Shown: positions 1-6,436 of the stretch, one piece after another
Position numbering within the stretch: position 1 is the stretch's first letter
Layout of the letters: each line of letters opens with the position of its first letter
Notes under the pieces: model-generated
Databases searched by the model: none
What the model was told of the DNA's origin: nothing
What the model saw: only the letters and a program-made list of their open reading frames with translations
Made by a program: the position numbers and the translations under genes
NCBI GenBank assembly: GCA_945864765.1
Contig: CAMBDR010000188.1
Span: 1-7,572, forward strand
Direction: 5' to 3'
DNA length: 7,572 nt
Source: Janthinobacterium lividum
GTDB taxonomy: Bacteria; Pseudomonadota; Gammaproteobacteria; Burkholderiales; Burkholderiaceae_D

Positions 1-421
1 ACTGGAAATTCTCTACCCCAGTTCCGATGAATTTGAACGCACCGGGGCACGTATTGAACCGATTATTAACACAACCGGGCATTATTGCGACGAGCGCATC
101 ATGAAGCGTGCCAATGGGGAATTGTTTTGGTGCCATGTGGTCGGGCGCGCCTTGGTGCCCAATCAAGCGCATGCGGCTGGCATTTGGACCTTTGAAGATG
201 TCAGCGCCAAGCGCCCGGTGAGCGCGCACCTGACGCCGCGCGAGCGTGAAATTGCGGCCTTGCTGGTGGCAGGCCAAACCAGCAAGCTGATTGCGCGCCA
301 CACCAATTTAAGCCCGCGCACGGTCGAAATGCACCGCGCCCGACTGATGCGCAAATTCAATGCGGCGACATCGTCTGAATTAGTGCATAAATTGATGGGG
401 GTGGGAAATAGTAGCAATTAA
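1..421 (+). CDS. PAS domain / LuxR-type HTH transcriptional regulator (partial, 5' end missing)
   Basis: The frame is open from base 2 without a stop, giving 139 residues before TAA at 419-421. The gene therefore starts upstream of the window, and the ATG at 101 is an internal methionine. The first part resembles the end of a PAS sensor domain: a segment around 98-130 reading MKRANGELFWCHVVGRAL, followed by AGIWTFEDVSAKR, the type of strand seen just before the end of PAS folds. A LuxR/GerE-type helix-turn-helix follows at about 233-358, with LTPREREIAALLVAG, then LSPRTVEMHRARLMRKF as the recognition helix region. It is probably a DNA-binding regulator responding to a signal sensed by the PAS domain; signal and targets are unknown. 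It converges on ccmI, so it is not part of the ccm operon, and there is no evidence that it regulates ccm. Confidence 0.85.
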   Translation, partial: LEILYPSSDEFERTGARIEPIINTTGHYCDERIMKRANGELFWCHVVGRALVPNQAHAAGIWTFEDVSAKRPVSAHLTPREREIAALLVAGQTSKLIARHTNLSPRTVEMHRARLMRKFNAATSSELVHKLMGVGNSSN

Positions 422-426
422 TATTT

Positions 427-1746
427 TCATGGTCGCTTCTGATTGATCACAATCTTGATCCCGGTCGCGCCCACAGTCACAGTTCCGGCTGTGCCTTCCC
501 AATCCCCTGCAGCAGGCATGGCATTGCCCGATTTGGAAATACGGGCAGTAAGTACGACTTGTTTGAAATCGGACAGCTTGCTGTTGGGCATCATGCTATT
601 GCTATCGTCAAAACTAAATTGCAGCGGCAAGTCTTGCACTTGTTTGCGCACCACCACCAGCGGAAACTTGGGGCCGCCCTCCGGCGCGCGGGCAAAAATA
701 AACACCGCATCGCCGGGCGCAACGTCCTTGACGATATTGGCATCGATCTGCACGGTGCCGCTGAGTAATGGTGAAGGGGGCTTGGCTGTGGCATTCTCGC
801 TGGTTGCCGCACTGGCAGAACTGGCGACATTGGCAAGCGCATTGGCAGGCGCATTGGCAATCGGCTGCGTAACACCAGCCAGTCGCTGCGCCTCCTGCAC
901 ATTTTGTGTCAACTGCTGCGCCAATGGCATATTGGGTGGCACCAGGCTTTGGCATTGCTGCCAGGCGGCCACGGCACCGGCATAATCCTTACGCTCAAAC
1001 TTGGCAGTACCCAGTAAAATCAAAGCCTTCACATTTTTTGGCTCGGCCTGCAAGGCACGCAGCAATAATTTTTCCGGTTCACCCTGCAAACTCTGGCCTT
1101 GCCCCATGGCCAGCGAATCTGCCGCATCGACCAACACGCCAGCATCATTCGGTTTCAATGCCACCAGCTTTGCATAGGCCCGATTGGCTTGCTCAAACTT
1201 GCCCATCTTGGCATAAGTGCCGGCCACGATATTCCACCCTTTGTCATCATCGGGCGAGGTTTTTAAATGCTGCTCGATCTTGCCCAGCATCTCGGCAATT
1301 TGTTGATTACTAATTTGACCAGCCGCCGCTGCTGGTGCTTCAGCCACTTCGGGCGCTTTCAGATTGGCCGGGTTGAGCGCCGCCGGATTACCCAAATAGC
1401 TGTACAAACCCAGGCTCAAACCGATCACACCAAAGCAGAGCAAGGCGGCCAAGCCACTGGCTTTGGCGCGCGCCAAACCGCTGGCTTCTACCCGCCCCGG
1501 CGTGCCCACATCTTGCGCCACCCGAATTTCCAGGTCATGGCGCGCCTGTTGATACGCACCCTGTTCGATAATGCCTTGCGCCAAATCCAGTTCCAATTCA
1601 CGCAACTGATCACGCAAAACCGCCAAGTTGACATGGCTGCGCTGGGTATTTTCCACTTTCCCGCCGCGCACGCCGACCAAAGGCAGCAAAATGAACGCCA
1701 AACTCACAGCCAACAATAAAGCGGCCAGTAATGCAAAAGAGGTCAT
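427..1746 (-). CDS. ccmI: CcmI, apocytochrome c chaperone (TPR protein)
   Basis: CcmI binds the C-terminus of apocytochromes c on the periplasmic side and delivers them to the CcmF/CcmH haem ligation complex. The 439-residue protein has the family layout: a first membrane helix at about 3-25, a charged cytoplasmic helical segment at about 30-90, a second membrane helix at about 97-117, then a periplasmic TPR region at about 147-290 (for example WNIVAGTYAKMGKFEQANRAY and the repeat around KDYAGAVAAWQQC). An Ala/Pro/Ser-rich linker at about 292-327 leads to the conserved CcmI/CycH C-terminal domain at 328-439, with APGDAVFIFARAPEGGP, MMPNSKLSDF and ARISKSGNA. The start is fixed by the ATGA overlap with ccmH and by two AAGGAT Shine-Dalgarno-like sites just upstream. 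It is the last ccm gene; the next gene is convergent. Confidence 0.93.
   Translation of the reverse strand: MTSFALLAALLLAVSLAFILLPLVGVRGGKVENTQRSHVNLAVLRDQLRELELDLAQGIIEQGAYQQARHDLEIRVAQDVGTPGRVEASGLARAKASGLAALLCFGVIGLSLGLYSYLGNPAALNPANLKAPEVAEAPAAAAGQISNQQIAEMLGKIEQHLKTSPDDDKGWNIVAGTYAKMGKFEQANRAYAKLVALKPNDAGVLVDAADSLAMGQGQSLQGEPEKLLLRALQAEPKNVKALILLGTAKFERKDYAGAVAAWQQCQSLVPPNMPLAQQLTQNVQEAQRLAGVTQPIANAPANALANVASSASAATSENATAKPPSPLLSGTVQIDANIVKDVAPGDAVFIFARAPEGGPKFPLVVVRKQVQDLPLQFSFDDSNSMMPNSKLSDFKQVVLTARISKSGNAMPAAGDWEGTAGTVTVGATGIKIVINQKRP
827..862. repeat. 12-bp imperfect tandem repeat within ccmI
   Basis: Three adjacent 12-bp units (ACATTGGCAAGC, GCATTGGCAGGC, GCATTGGCAATC on the plus strand) encode part of the CcmI linker, reading NAPANALANV around residues 298-307. 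It keeps the frame and lies between the TPR region and the conserved C-terminal domain, where length should be tolerated. Confidence 0.8.
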
Positions 1747-2300
1747 GCTGAATCCTTATCCTTTGTTCCCAATAATTGCGCAGCTTCTTGTAAGCGCTCA
1801 GCCGAAGGTTCGGACTGCACCGCCTGGGTTTTCAGTTTGCGGATAAAAAAGATTCCGCCCAACAAGAGCAAGGCAAACGGCCCGACCCACAATAAAACGG
1901 TGCTGCTTTTAAACGGTGGGTTGTACAGGACGAAATCGCCATAGCGCGCCACCATATAGTCAATGATTTTTTCATCGCTCCAGCCTGCCGCCATTTTGTC
2001 GCGCACCTGGTTGCGCAAATCGATGGCCAGATCAGCATGCGAATCGGCGATGGTTTGATTTTGGCATACCAGACAGCGCAGGCTTTCCGATAAGGCCAGG
2101 ACGCGCTTTTCCAGTACCGGGTCGGCGGTCAAGCCGGATTCGGTTTTGACCTGCGCCTGCACAGGCAAAGAAAATAAGGCGGAGACGGACAATGCGGTCA
2201 ATCCCGTGAACAACGTGAACAAGGTGAATGAGCGCAATGCATGCAAACAATTCACCATGGCGTAGCTAACCCCGCGCGCGTTTTTTAGCAGTCGATTCAT
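1743..2300 (-). CDS. ccmH: CcmH, thiol-reducing cytochrome c maturation protein
   Basis: CcmH is a membrane-anchored periplasmic protein that works with CcmG in reducing the CXXCH cysteines of apocytochromes, and it is part of the haem ligation complex. The 185-residue protein has a hydrophobic signal segment ending near VQAQ (residues 47-50), the signature LRCLVCQNQ with Cys76 and Cys79, the family helix segment DLRNQVRDKMAAGWSDEKI, the motif YGDFVLYNPP, and a C-terminal membrane helix at about 134-153. It lacks the TPR extension of the long enterobacterial CcmH; that part is the separate ccmI gene here. The ATG at 2300 overlaps the ccmG stop (ATGA) and is the chosen start. An internal ATG at 2258 (Met15) would leave a more ordinary signal peptide but lacks a clear Shine-Dalgarno site, so the N-terminus is less certain than the rest. 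Confidence 0.93.
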   Translation of the reverse strand: MNRLLKNARGVSYAMVNCLHALRSFTLFTLFTGLTALSVSALFSLPVQAQVKTESGLTADPVLEKRVLALSESLRCLVCQNQTIADSHADLAIDLRNQVRDKMAAGWSDEKIIDYMVARYGDFVLYNPPFKSSTVLLWVGPFALLLLGGIFFIRKLKTQAVQSEPSAERLQEAAQLLGTKDKDSA

Positions 2301-2827
2301 TTTTTACTCTTCAATTGCGCAATCAGTGGCAATAATTTGGTGTTGATCACGTCCGGCGTCATCGGCCCGATTTGTTTAAAGCGGATCACGCCTTGCTGGT
2401 CGATCAAAAACGATTCGGGCACGCCGTAGACCCCAAAATCGATGCCGACATTGCCTTTTTCATCAAAGGCCGATACCTGATACGGGTTGCCAAACTGCGC
2501 CAACCAGGCCAAGCCGTCGTTGCGTTGATCTTTATAATTCAAACCGATAATGGGGATGATGTTTTGTTTGGCAAGCTCCACAATGACCGGGTGTTCTTGC
2601 CGACACGCCACGCACCAGGAAGCCCAGACATTGAGCAACCAAACCTGGCCGCGCATTTGTTGGCTGGAGATGGTTTGCCCAGCCTGGTGCAATTGGGTCA
2701 GGCTAAATTCCGGTGCGGCTTTATCGATCAGAGGGGAAGGTACTTCGCGCGGGTCGCGCTGCAAGCCGACCTTTAAAAAAACCACCAGCGCGACAAACAC
2801 CAGTAAAGGCAAAATAAAACGTATCAT
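2297..2827 (-). CDS. ccmG: CcmG/DsbE, periplasmic thioredoxin-like thiol:disulfide oxidoreductase
   Basis: CcmG (also called DsbE) is a membrane-tethered thioredoxin-fold protein that reduces disulfides in apocytochrome c or in CcmH before haem attachment. The 176-residue protein has an N-terminal membrane anchor at about 3-21, then the domain entry APEFSLTQL (38-46), the active site WASWCVACRQEHP with Cys72 and Cys75, and the cis-proline loop GVYGVPESF (cis-Pro137), followed by FLIDQQGVI. The acidic CcmG-specific signature around the active site (RQEHP) matches the family better than plain thioredoxin. Length is normal. The start codon overlaps the ccmF stop in an ATGA, and a GGGAG Shine-Dalgarno-like site lies within the ccmF tail sequence. 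Reduction is expected to depend on a CcdA or DsbD donor, which is not in the window. Confidence 0.95.
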   Translation of the reverse strand: MIRFILPLLVFVALVVFLKVGLQRDPREVPSPLIDKAAPEFSLTQLHQAGQTISSQQMRGQVWLLNVWASWCVACRQEHPVIVELAKQNIIPIIGLNYKDQRNDGLAWLAQFGNPYQVSAFDEKGNVGIDFGVYGVPESFLIDQQGVIRFKQIGPMTPDVINTKLLPLIAQLKSKK

Positions 2828-4899
2828 GCGCCCGCTCCCAGATCTGCCCCGGCTCCCATGACTCCCATGGCGGCCCCGGCAGCGGCAGCGGCAGTGGCTC
2901 CCGCTGGCCCCATGCTCTTGGCCGTGGTCGTGGCCGGGTTTGCACTACTATCAACCTCCATACCCGCCCGTTTTTTCAAACGATAGCGTTTATCACTGGC
3001 GGCGCAAAATCCACCGAAGGCCATGATCAGGCAACCTGCCCAAATCCAACTGATAAACGGCTTATGCTGCACCCGCACCACCCAGGTTTGATTATCCAGC
3101 GGTTCACCCAGGGCAACAAATAAATCACGGGTAAAGCCGCGGTCAATCGCGGCCTCGGTCATCGGCATATTGCTTACCGTATACAGACGTTTTTCCGGTG
3201 CCAGTTGGGCAATCAGGGTGCCATCTTGCATCACGTCAAACTTGCCCACATCGGCCCGATAATTCGGCCCGTTTTTGGTTTCCAGGCTATTCAAACGGAA
3301 GCTGTAACTGCCAATCTTCGCGGTATCGCCAACATGCATTTTTACGTCTTCCGCCACTTCAAAACCGCGCACCAGCGTCACACCGATGATAAAAACGCCT
3401 ATCCCCAAATGCGCCAACAACATGCCCCAATAACTACGCGGAAAATTACCCAACCTTTTCAACAACGGCACACCGGGTGCGCGCAGCATGCGCTGCAGCC
3501 AATGCCAGATCGTAGCCATAATCACCCAACCCGCCAGGGCCAAACCCACAACCACCATCGGCTTGGCACGCAATATGGCGGCCGCGTAAATCACCACGCC
3601 CAGCGTGGCCAGCGCCACCCATTTGATGTCACCCGCCAAGGTTTGCCAGTGCGCCTCTTTCCAACGTACAAACGGCCCCAGTGCCATCATCAGCAATACC
3701 GGAATCATCAAAGGTACAAAGACCGCCTCAAAATACGGTGGGCCGACGGAGATTTTGCCCAAATTCAAGGCATCCAAAAACAGCGGGTAGAGGGTGCCCA
3801 AAAACACGGTGGCCGCCGCCACCAGCAACAGCACATTATTACTTAACAACAGGGTTTCACGCGAGAACAAGGCAAAGCGCCCGCCCAAGCCCACTTTGGG
3901 GCCACGCCAGGCAAACAGCGTGAGCGAGCCACCAATTACCAGCGATAAAAACACCAGAATGAATAAACCACGGCGTGGGTCAGTGGCAAAGGCATGCACC
4001 GAAGTCAACACCCCCGAGCGCACCAGGAAGGTGCCCAGCAGCGAGAGTGAAAACGCGGTAATGGCCAATAACACGGTCCAATTTTTAAAACTGCCACGTT
4101 TTTCCGTCACCGCCAGCGAATGCACCAGCGCCGTGCCCACCAGCCAAGGCATGAAGGAGGCATTTTCGACCGCATCCCAAAACCACCAGCCGCCCCAGCC
4201 CAACTCGTAATACGCCCAAAAACTGCCGAGGAAAATGCCCAGCGTTAAAAACATCCACGCCACCAGCGTCCACGGGCGCGACCAACGCGCCCAGGCCGCA
4301 TCCAGTTGCCCGCCCATCAAGGCGGCCAGCGCAAACGAAAACGCTACCGAGAAACCAACATAGCCCATATATAGCAGCGGGGGATGCACGATCATGCCAA
4401 AGTCTTGCAACAGCGGGTTCAAGTCGCGCCCTTCTGCGGCGGCGGGTATTAAGCGATCAAACGGATTGGAGGTAAACAATAAAAAGGCCAAAAAGCCGAC
4501 CGAGACCAAACCCATTACACCCAAGACCCGCGCCACCACTTCCTGCGGCAATTGGCGGCTAAATAAGGCCACCGCCACACCCCACAAGGCTAAAATCTGT
4601 ATCCACAGCAAGAGCGAACCTTCATGCCCACCCCAGGTGCCAGTAATGCGGTAATGCACGGGCAATTTGGAATTGGAGTTGGACGCAACGTATAGAACTG
4701 AAAAATCGCATTGGATGAATGCGTTGATCAGGCAGGCAAACGCGATACTGACAAACAGAAACTGGGCCATGGCCATCGGACGCGCCAGGGCCATATAGCG
4801 CACATTGCCACGAAACGCGCCAAAGATGGGCAACAAGCCTTGCACCAGGGCCATGCCAAAAGCCACCATGACACAAAAATTACCGATTTCGGGAATCAT
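2824..4899 (-). CDS. ccmF: CcmF, haem lyase subunit of cytochrome c maturation
   Basis: CcmF is the large polytopic inner membrane protein that takes haem from holo-CcmE and, with CcmH and CcmI, joins it to apocytochrome c. The 691-residue protein has many membrane helices and the haem-handling protein family features: WGGHEGSLLLW (89-99), a periplasmic His173 in VHPPLLYMGY, the tryptophan-rich WWFWD motif (238-242), His260 in ALVHSLAV, His303 in SVHAF, and His497 in LLAHLGIG. These correspond to the known P-His and haem b ligand histidines. A periplasmic domain at about 515-610 precedes the last helix (about 613-632). Two oddities: the motif reads WDAVEN where I expect WDPVEN, and the C-terminus carries an extra Ala/Gly/Met-rich tail of about 45 residues. 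The start is set by the ATGA overlap with ccmE and an AAAGGA site. Confidence 0.96.
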   Translation of the reverse strand: MIPEIGNFCVMVAFGMALVQGLLPIFGAFRGNVRYMALARPMAMAQFLFVSIAFACLINAFIQCDFSVLYVASNSNSKLPVHYRITGTWGGHEGSLLLWIQILALWGVAVALFSRQLPQEVVARVLGVMGLVSVGFLAFLLFTSNPFDRLIPAAAEGRDLNPLLQDFGMIVHPPLLYMGYVGFSVAFSFALAALMGGQLDAAWARWSRPWTLVAWMFLTLGIFLGSFWAYYELGWGGWWFWDAVENASFMPWLVGTALVHSLAVTEKRGSFKNWTVLLAITAFSLSLLGTFLVRSGVLTSVHAFATDPRRGLFILVFLSLVIGGSLTLFAWRGPKVGLGGRFALFSRETLLLSNNVLLLVAAATVFLGTLYPLFLDALNLGKISVGPPYFEAVFVPLMIPVLLMMALGPFVRWKEAHWQTLAGDIKWVALATLGVVIYAAAILRAKPMVVVGLALAGWVIMATIWHWLQRMLRAPGVPLLKRLGNFPRSYWGMLLAHLGIGVFIIGVTLVRGFEVAEDVKMHVGDTAKIGSYSFRLNSLETKNGPNYRADVGKFDVMQDGTLIAQLAPEKRLYTVSNMPMTEAAIDRGFTRDLFVALGEPLDNQTWVVRVQHKPFISWIWAGCLIMAFGGFCAASDKRYRLKKRAGMEVDSSANPATTTAKSMGPAGATAAAAAGAAMGVMGAGADLGAGA
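2827..2961 (-). other. Ala/Gly-rich C-terminal extension coding region of ccmF
   Basis: Residues 647-691 of CcmF follow the last membrane helix and the basic segment DKRYRLKKR. They are dominated by Ala, Gly, Met and Thr, including a five-Ala run and two GVMGA/GAGA-like blocks. The DNA includes a GGCAGC-type run at about 2879-2892 and a near-duplicate CTCCCATG (2854-2861 and 2862-2869 regions). The stop codon is fixed by the ATGA overlap with ccmG, so the tail is not an obvious read-through artefact. Confidence 0.75.
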
Positions 4900-5384
4900 T
4901 TTCCATCCTTTGCAGTGGATGCAGCAGCGGCGGCAGCAGCGGCTGCGGCCGCCGCCTTATCCTGCTGCGCTTTTTTCATGGCATACGCGGCCTCGGGCGG
5001 CATATAGTTTTCATCATGCTTGGCCAGCACTTCTTGCGCCGCAAAGCTGCCATCGCTATTCAATTTGCCTTGCGTGATCACGCCCTTACCTTCCTTAAAC
5101 AAATCCGGCAAGATGCCTTTATACGATACCGGCACCTTGCGCACCGTATCGGTCACCACAAAGCTAACCGTCACGCCATCGGCCTGACGCTTCAAACTCC
5201 CCGCTTCCACCATGCCCCCCAAGCGAAAACTGCGCCCGGACGGGGCTTTGCCTGCCGCCACTTCGCTGGGCGTGACGAACAGATTCATATTATCTTTAAA
5301 CGCGGTGAGCACCAGCCAGGCACCCAAAGCCAATACTGCCATGCCCAGTAAAATCAGGCCAAACCGTTTATGCCTTGCTTTCAT
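4896..5384 (-). CDS. ccmE: CcmE, periplasmic haem chaperone
   Basis: CcmE binds haem covalently in the periplasm, receiving it from CcmC and passing it to CcmF. From the ATG at 5384 the protein is 162 residues: MKARHKRFG at the start, a membrane anchor at about 8-29, an OB-fold beta domain, and the haem-binding motif KHDENYMPPE with His123 and Tyr127 in this numbering. An in-frame ATG at 5417 would add 11 residues, but I prefer 5384 because MKARHKR is the usual family start and a GAGAGGGA Shine-Dalgarno site lies 4 bases upstream of it. The gene overlaps the end of ccmD by 17 bp. The C-terminus carries twelve consecutive alanines followed by STAKDGK. The CcmE tail is normally variable and flexible, so function is probably unaffected. 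Confidence 0.94.
   Translation of the reverse strand: MKARHKRFGLILLGMAVLALGAWLVLTAFKDNMNLFVTPSEVAAGKAPSGRSFRLGGMVEAGSLKRQADGVTVSFVVTDTVRKVPVSYKGILPDLFKEGKGVITQGKLNSDGSFAAQEVLAKHDENYMPPEAAYAMKKAQQDKAAAAAAAAAAAASTAKDGK
4906..4911 (-). promoter_or_regulatory. Ribosome binding site of ccmF
   Basis: On the minus strand AAAGGA stands 6 bases before the ccmF ATG at 4899, inside the end of ccmE. It supports the ATGA-overlap start and suggests direct ribosome recruitment in addition to coupling. Confidence 0.65.
4920..4955 (-). repeat. Polyalanine-coding GCN run at the 3' end of ccmE
   Basis: Twelve consecutive alanine codons (GCA, GCT, GCC, GCG mixed) lie just before the last seven residues of CcmE. 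Because the codons are mixed, the run is not a pure trinucleotide microsatellite, although it could still change length by slippage or unequal exchange. It would sit in the periplasmic flexible tail after the haem-binding motif. Confidence 0.9.
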
Positions 5385-5583
5385 CACGTCCCTCTCTGAG
5401 CACATTCTTTTGCGCATTCATTCGCGCATTGCTTCTTTTAATGCTGGATTTAATGGCCGCCCATTGGGCACTCACCAGCCATAATTCACCGATGACGGCA
5501 ATAAAACACACCACCACCGAACCCCACACGTAGAGCGCATACCCGCCCATCGCAAAAAAATCTTGCCAACTGGCCCAAATCAT
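5368..5583 (-). CDS. ccmD: CcmD, small haem exporter subunit
   Basis: CcmD is a small single-helix inner membrane protein needed for release of holo-CcmE from the CcmABC complex. The chosen ATG at 5583 overlaps the ccmC stop (ATGA) and has an AAGGGAG Shine-Dalgarno site 6 bases upstream, giving 71 residues. The sequence fits the family: an aromatic N-terminal region with MGGYALYVWGS, one membrane helix at about 16-36, then a positively charged cytoplasmic tail (KSSIKRSNARMNAQKN). A longer frame starting at 5628 would lie inside the end of ccmC and is unlikely. Identification rests on the MGGYALYVW motif and on position between ccmC and ccmE, since CcmD sequences are otherwise poorly conserved. 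Confidence 0.9.
   Translation of the reverse strand: MIWASWQDFFAMGGYALYVWGSVVVCFIAVIGELWLVSAQWAAIKSSIKRSNARMNAQKNVLREGRDESKA
5389..5396 (-). promoter_or_regulatory. Ribosome binding site deciding the ccmE start
   Basis: The minus strand reads GAGAGGGA, ending 4 bases before the ATG at 5384. No comparable site precedes the earlier in-frame ATG at 5417, so this supports the shorter CcmE. The site lies within the ccmD coding sequence. Confidence 0.65.
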
Positions 5584-6365
5584 GATTGGCTCCCTTTTTC
5601 CAAACTTTGTACATACGGCACCACCCACTCGGCCTGACGCTCACGCTCCAGCACAATACAGCGCACCCGCATCAATGCCACCATAATACTGTAGGCCCAA
5701 CAGGCCAGCGCCATCAATAACATGCCCCACAGCATAATCTCTGCCATGCTGGAGCCTTTGGTACTGACCGACGCACCTTGATGCAGGGTATTCCACCATT
5801 TTACGGAAAAATAAATAATCGGCACATTCACCGCGCCCACCAGAGCCAGCACGGCGCTGGCACGATCGGCGCGGCGCAAATCGTCAATCGAGGCGTGCAA
5901 GGCCATAAAACCCAAATATAAAAACAATAAAATTAATTCTGAGGTCAAACGCGCATCCCACACCCACCAGGCACCCCAGGTTGGCTTGCCCCAAAGCGCC
6001 CCGGTCCACAGCGCCAACACGGTAAACATGGCACCGGTCGGGGCCAGCGCATTGGCCATCATCGAAGCCAGCCGGGTATTGAAAGTTAAGCCGACCCCGG
6101 CCCAAAAGGCCATGGCCAGATAAATCACCATCGACATCCATGCCGCCGGAACGTGAAAAAAAATAATCCGATACGAGTCACCTTGCTGATGATCGGTCGG
6201 CGCCACAAAAAAGCCGATATACAGACCCGCAATACCAAGCAACAAGGCCAGCACGCCAAATAAGGGAATCAGCTTCCCGGCCAGTGGTAAAAAATTGACG
6301 GGGGAGGCATATTTAAACCAGTTCCACCCTGCTATTTGCTTGTCTGCTGTTTGCATAACTTTCAT
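5580..6365 (-). CDS. ccmC: CcmC, haem-handling protein that loads CcmE
   Basis: CcmC is an inner membrane protein that binds haem with CcmE at its periplasmic tryptophan-rich loop and drives attachment of haem to CcmE. The 261-residue protein has six predicted membrane helices and the full family signature: SYRIIFFHVPAAWMS with the haem ligand His71, the loop WGAWWVWDARLTSELIL (WWVWD at 133-137), and the second ligand His195 in WNTLHQGASV. Length is slightly above the usual 240-255, mostly because of an N-terminal extension before the first helix. The ATG at 6365 has no clear Shine-Dalgarno site; the in-frame ATG at 6356 (Met4) is an alternative start with equally weak support. The gene is preceded by the only real gap in the cluster. 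Confidence 0.95.
   Translation of the reverse strand: MKVMQTADKQIAGWNWFKYASPVNFLPLAGKLIPLFGVLALLLGIAGLYIGFFVAPTDHQQGDSYRIIFFHVPAAWMSMVIYLAMAFWAGVGLTFNTRLASMMANALAPTGAMFTVLALWTGALWGKPTWGAWWVWDARLTSELILLFLYLGFMALHASIDDLRRADRASAVLALVGAVNVPIIYFSVKWWNTLHQGASVSTKGSSMAEIMLWGMLLMALACWAYSIMVALMRVRCIVLERERQAEWVVPYVQSLEKGSQS
5590..5596 (-). promoter_or_regulatory. Ribosome binding site deciding the ccmD start
   Basis: The minus strand reads AAGGGAG, ending 6 bases before the ATG at 5583. It lies within the end of ccmC and favours the 71-residue CcmD over the 86-residue alternative that would start at 5628. Confidence 0.65.
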
Positions 6366-6436
6366 TCTATAAATATAATTTTCTGCATTCCACCAATTCC
6401 ACCAATTCCACCAATTCCGCCGACTATTCTACAGCC
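6366..6436. other. ccmB-ccmC intergenic spacer, AT-rich
   Basis: This 71-bp spacer is the only non-coding gap inside the ccm cluster. Read on the minus strand it has, after the ccmB TAA, a short stretch sharing GTAGAATA with the end of ccmB (two copies 13 bases apart), then the 9-bp tandem repeat, then an AT-rich run (AAAATTATATTTATAG) immediately before the ccmC ATG. TATATT in this run resembles a -10 box, but the TTGGTG copies in the repeats are at poor spacing (13 or 22 bases), so I do not call a promoter. No stem-loop with a T-run is seen, so transcription probably continues through. Confidence 0.6.
6387..6422. repeat. 9-bp tandem repeat, four copies
   Basis: On the plus strand ATTCCACCA occurs three times exactly (6387-6413) and a fourth time as ATTCCGCCG with two mismatches (6414-6422). 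On the minus strand, the coding strand of the operon, this is a GGTGGAATT-type run ending about 21 bases before the ccmC start. Although GGTGG resembles part of a Shine-Dalgarno sequence, it is too far from the ATG to be the normal site. Confidence 0.92.

Noticed and set aside
101..421. A complete 106-residue LuxR-type protein starting at the ATG at 101
   Set aside because: The same frame is open to the left edge and the upstream residues continue a PAS-like segment, so the ATG is internal.
441..454. GATTG-ATCA-CAATC stem-loop as a terminator for either convergent gene
   Set aside because: The stem is only 5 bp and AT-rich, it sits inside ccmI, and no T-run follows on either strand.
443..985. 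A 180-codon plus-strand open frame opposite ccmI
   Set aside because: It is the antisense of the conserved C-terminal domain of CcmI and has a Cys/Leu/Ser-rich shadow composition with no family resemblance.
3205..3846. A 213-codon open frame on the plus strand, antisense to ccmF
   Set aside because: It lies wholly opposite the clearly conserved ccmF, has a His/Gln/Arg-rich composition typical of an antisense frame, and shows no recognisable domain.
5385..5417. 11-residue N-terminal extension of CcmE
   Set aside because: The downstream ATG at 5384 has a good ribosome binding site and gives the usual MKARHKR start.
6366..6400. Sigma-70 promoter for ccmC
   Set aside because: A TATATT box is present, but TTGGTG elements lie at 13 or 22 bp spacing, so the match is too weak to call.
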